A program made the translations under genes and the position numbers. 22,201 bases of DNA from NCBI GenBank assembly GCA_016932895.1, contig JAFGCA010000012.1, positions 1 to 22,201 on the forward strand. Reading direction: 5' to 3'. Each line of letters starts with the position of its first letter. The first letter of the stretch is position 1. Source of the DNA: Sedimentisphaerales bacterium. GTDB lineage: Bacteria; Planctomycetota; Phycisphaerae; Sedimentisphaerales; SG8-4. Shown in pieces: positions 21,269 through 22,201 of the stretch. Under the pieces are notes generated by a model. That model was not told the origin of the DNA, did not search any database, and worked only from the letters and a program-made list of their open reading frames with translations.

Positions 21269-22201
21269 TCATTCCTCAAGCAGATGGCGGTAGCGCTCTC
21301 TCAGGGCGGCGAGCTGTCCCTCTTGCTCGGGGCTGAAGGAGCCTTGCCGGTGCGCGTAGGTGTCCATCCACGTGACGAGCCGCTCGAAGCTGTCCGCATC
21401 GAGCGTGACGTCAGTGTGATTCGCGTCCTCGGCGAGCAGGGCCAGCAGCTTGCTGCGGCGTGCGGGACACTCGCCGACGAAGGAGCGGTCCTTTTCGAAG
21501 GCCAGCTTCTCCAGGTCCTTCTCCGCGAAGGCGATTAGGTTTTGGTACGCCGATGACGGCGTCAAATCGAAGGCGGCGGTCTTGGTCTCGCCCGCGTTGC
21601 CGCCGTGACATTCGACGCAGTGCTTGTCGAGGACGGGCTGTACCAGCCGGTCGAAGCGCAGGGGCCACGAGCCCTCGGGGCCGGGCGTGAGCTTCGAGGC
21701 GCCGTTTAGCATGGCCAGCGGCATCTTGCCCGGCGGCGGCGCCTGCTGACGCGATTCGTGACAACCGACGCACGAGAGAGTCTGATTGGGCATGACATAG
21801 GTAAGCGTGCGCATGGTCTGCACGGCCATCCCGCGCGCGTCCAGTGCCTGGAAGAACACGGGTACGCCGGAAGGGACGCGGAAGAAGGCCGAGCCATCCG
21901 ATGCGACCGGCACCGTGCCCAGAACGTACTTGCCCGGGTCCTCGGCCGAGACGCCGATGCACGGCCGGTTCATGTGAGGCTGTGTCTTCGGCGGCACCGC
22001 GACGATGCGAAGACGCTTGACCGCGCCCGGCGCGACGCCCGTCAAGCCCTGGTAAATGTCCTGGACTAAGAACGCGCCTTCCTGGGCCCCGTCCCAATCG
22101 ATGTTGCTCGGCTGGGTCGGCGGCTTCCGGCGCGGGCGGATCGGGATCGGATACATGCTGGAAATGTCTTCATCGCGGTAGAGCAGTTCCAGGTTGCCGA
22201 A
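21269..22201 (-). CDS. Diheme c-type cytochrome, hydrazine-synthase-alpha-like, partial
   Basis: The frame is open to the right edge, so the N-terminus, including any signal peptide, is missing; 310 codons are visible. Two CxxCH heme sites are present: CVGCH (codons at 21772-21758) and CVECH (21619-21605). The arrangement KYVLGTVPVASDGSAFFRVP, FFQALDARGMAVQTMRTLTYV, then CVGCHESR and VQPVLDKHCVECHGG is that of planctomycetal proteins related to the middle and C-terminal parts of the hydrazine synthase alpha subunit. These are widespread and usually not hydrazine synthases. It would be exported and could carry electrons; no reaction is assigned. It precedes the glycoside hydrolase by 43 bp, suggesting co-transcription. 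Confidence 0.85.
   Translation of the reverse strand, partial: FGNLELLYRDEDISSMYPIPIRPRRKPPTQPSNIDWDGAQEGAFLVQDIYQGLTGVAPGAVKRLRIVAVPPKTQPHMNRPCIGVSAEDPGKYVLGTVPVASDGSAFFRVPSGVPVFFQALDARGMAVQTMRTLTYVMPNQTLSCVGCHESRQQAPPPGKMPLAMLNGASKLTPGPEGSWPLRFDRLVQPVLDKHCVECHGGNAGETKTAAFDLTPSSAYQNLIAFAEKDLEKLAFEKDRSFVGECPARRSKLLALLAEDANHTDVTLDADSFERLVTWMDTYAHRQGSFSPEQEGQLAALRERYRHLLEE

Noticed and set aside
19426..21336. 636-codon plus-strand open frame
   Set aside because: It is antisense to the secreted glycoside hydrolase, which has a signal peptide and both catalytic Glu motifs. The plus-strand frame has no recognisable domain.

Overview
The window looks like GC-rich bacterial chromosome, most probably Planctomycetota. 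The clues are a two-heme cytochrome of the hydrazine-synthase-alpha-like type common in that phylum, a GH172 (DUF2961) enzyme, an Nramp-like transporter beside carbohydrate genes, and an integrase with a Trp-Thr-Gly repeat tail. The phylum call is inference from gene content, not phylogeny.

Left third (1 to about 6.6 kb, minus strand): a type I-E CRISPR-Cas operon in the order cas8e, cas7e, cas5e, cas6e, cas1 (cas1 runs off the left edge; cas2 and any array would lie further left). It is not canonical. Cas5e carries an HNH nuclease domain at its C-terminus, there is no cas3 in the window, and there is no separate cas11 (cse2) between cas8e and cas7e. Two short scars flank the effector genes. 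Upstream is a well-initiated 23-codon reading frame that looks like the first residues of a different Cas8e. Downstream, between cas6e and cas1, is the start-less C-terminal stretch of a second, divergent Cas6e. I read this as an HNH-type effector cassette that replaced a resident I-E effector cassette next to the resident cas1.

Middle (about 7.1 to 11.2 kb, plus strand): an integrative element with an excisionase-like protein, a small unknown protein, a Cys-rich zinc-ribbon protein, a primase-polymerase, an XRE-type regulator under its own palindrome-containing promoter, and a tyrosine recombinase whose last 19 codons lie inside an opposing tRNA(CAU) gene. A 132-nt segment with a perfect 13-bp closing helix and two nested helices precedes the primase-polymerase gene and may be a structured RNA or an origin. 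The element lies left of the tRNA 3' end, and I see no second copy of that end in the window. The CRISPR-Cas locus could therefore be cargo of the same element.

Right half (11.2 to 22.2 kb): apparently core genes, mostly on the minus strand. They are a membrane protein, a carbohydrate catabolic and transport cluster (SDR dehydrogenase, zinc-dependent MDR dehydrogenase, GntP-type permease with a large insertion, Nramp-like transporter), a divergent secreted GH172 protein, a secreted clan-A glycoside hydrolase and a partial diheme cytochrome. Together they suggest degradation and uptake of sugars or sugar acids.
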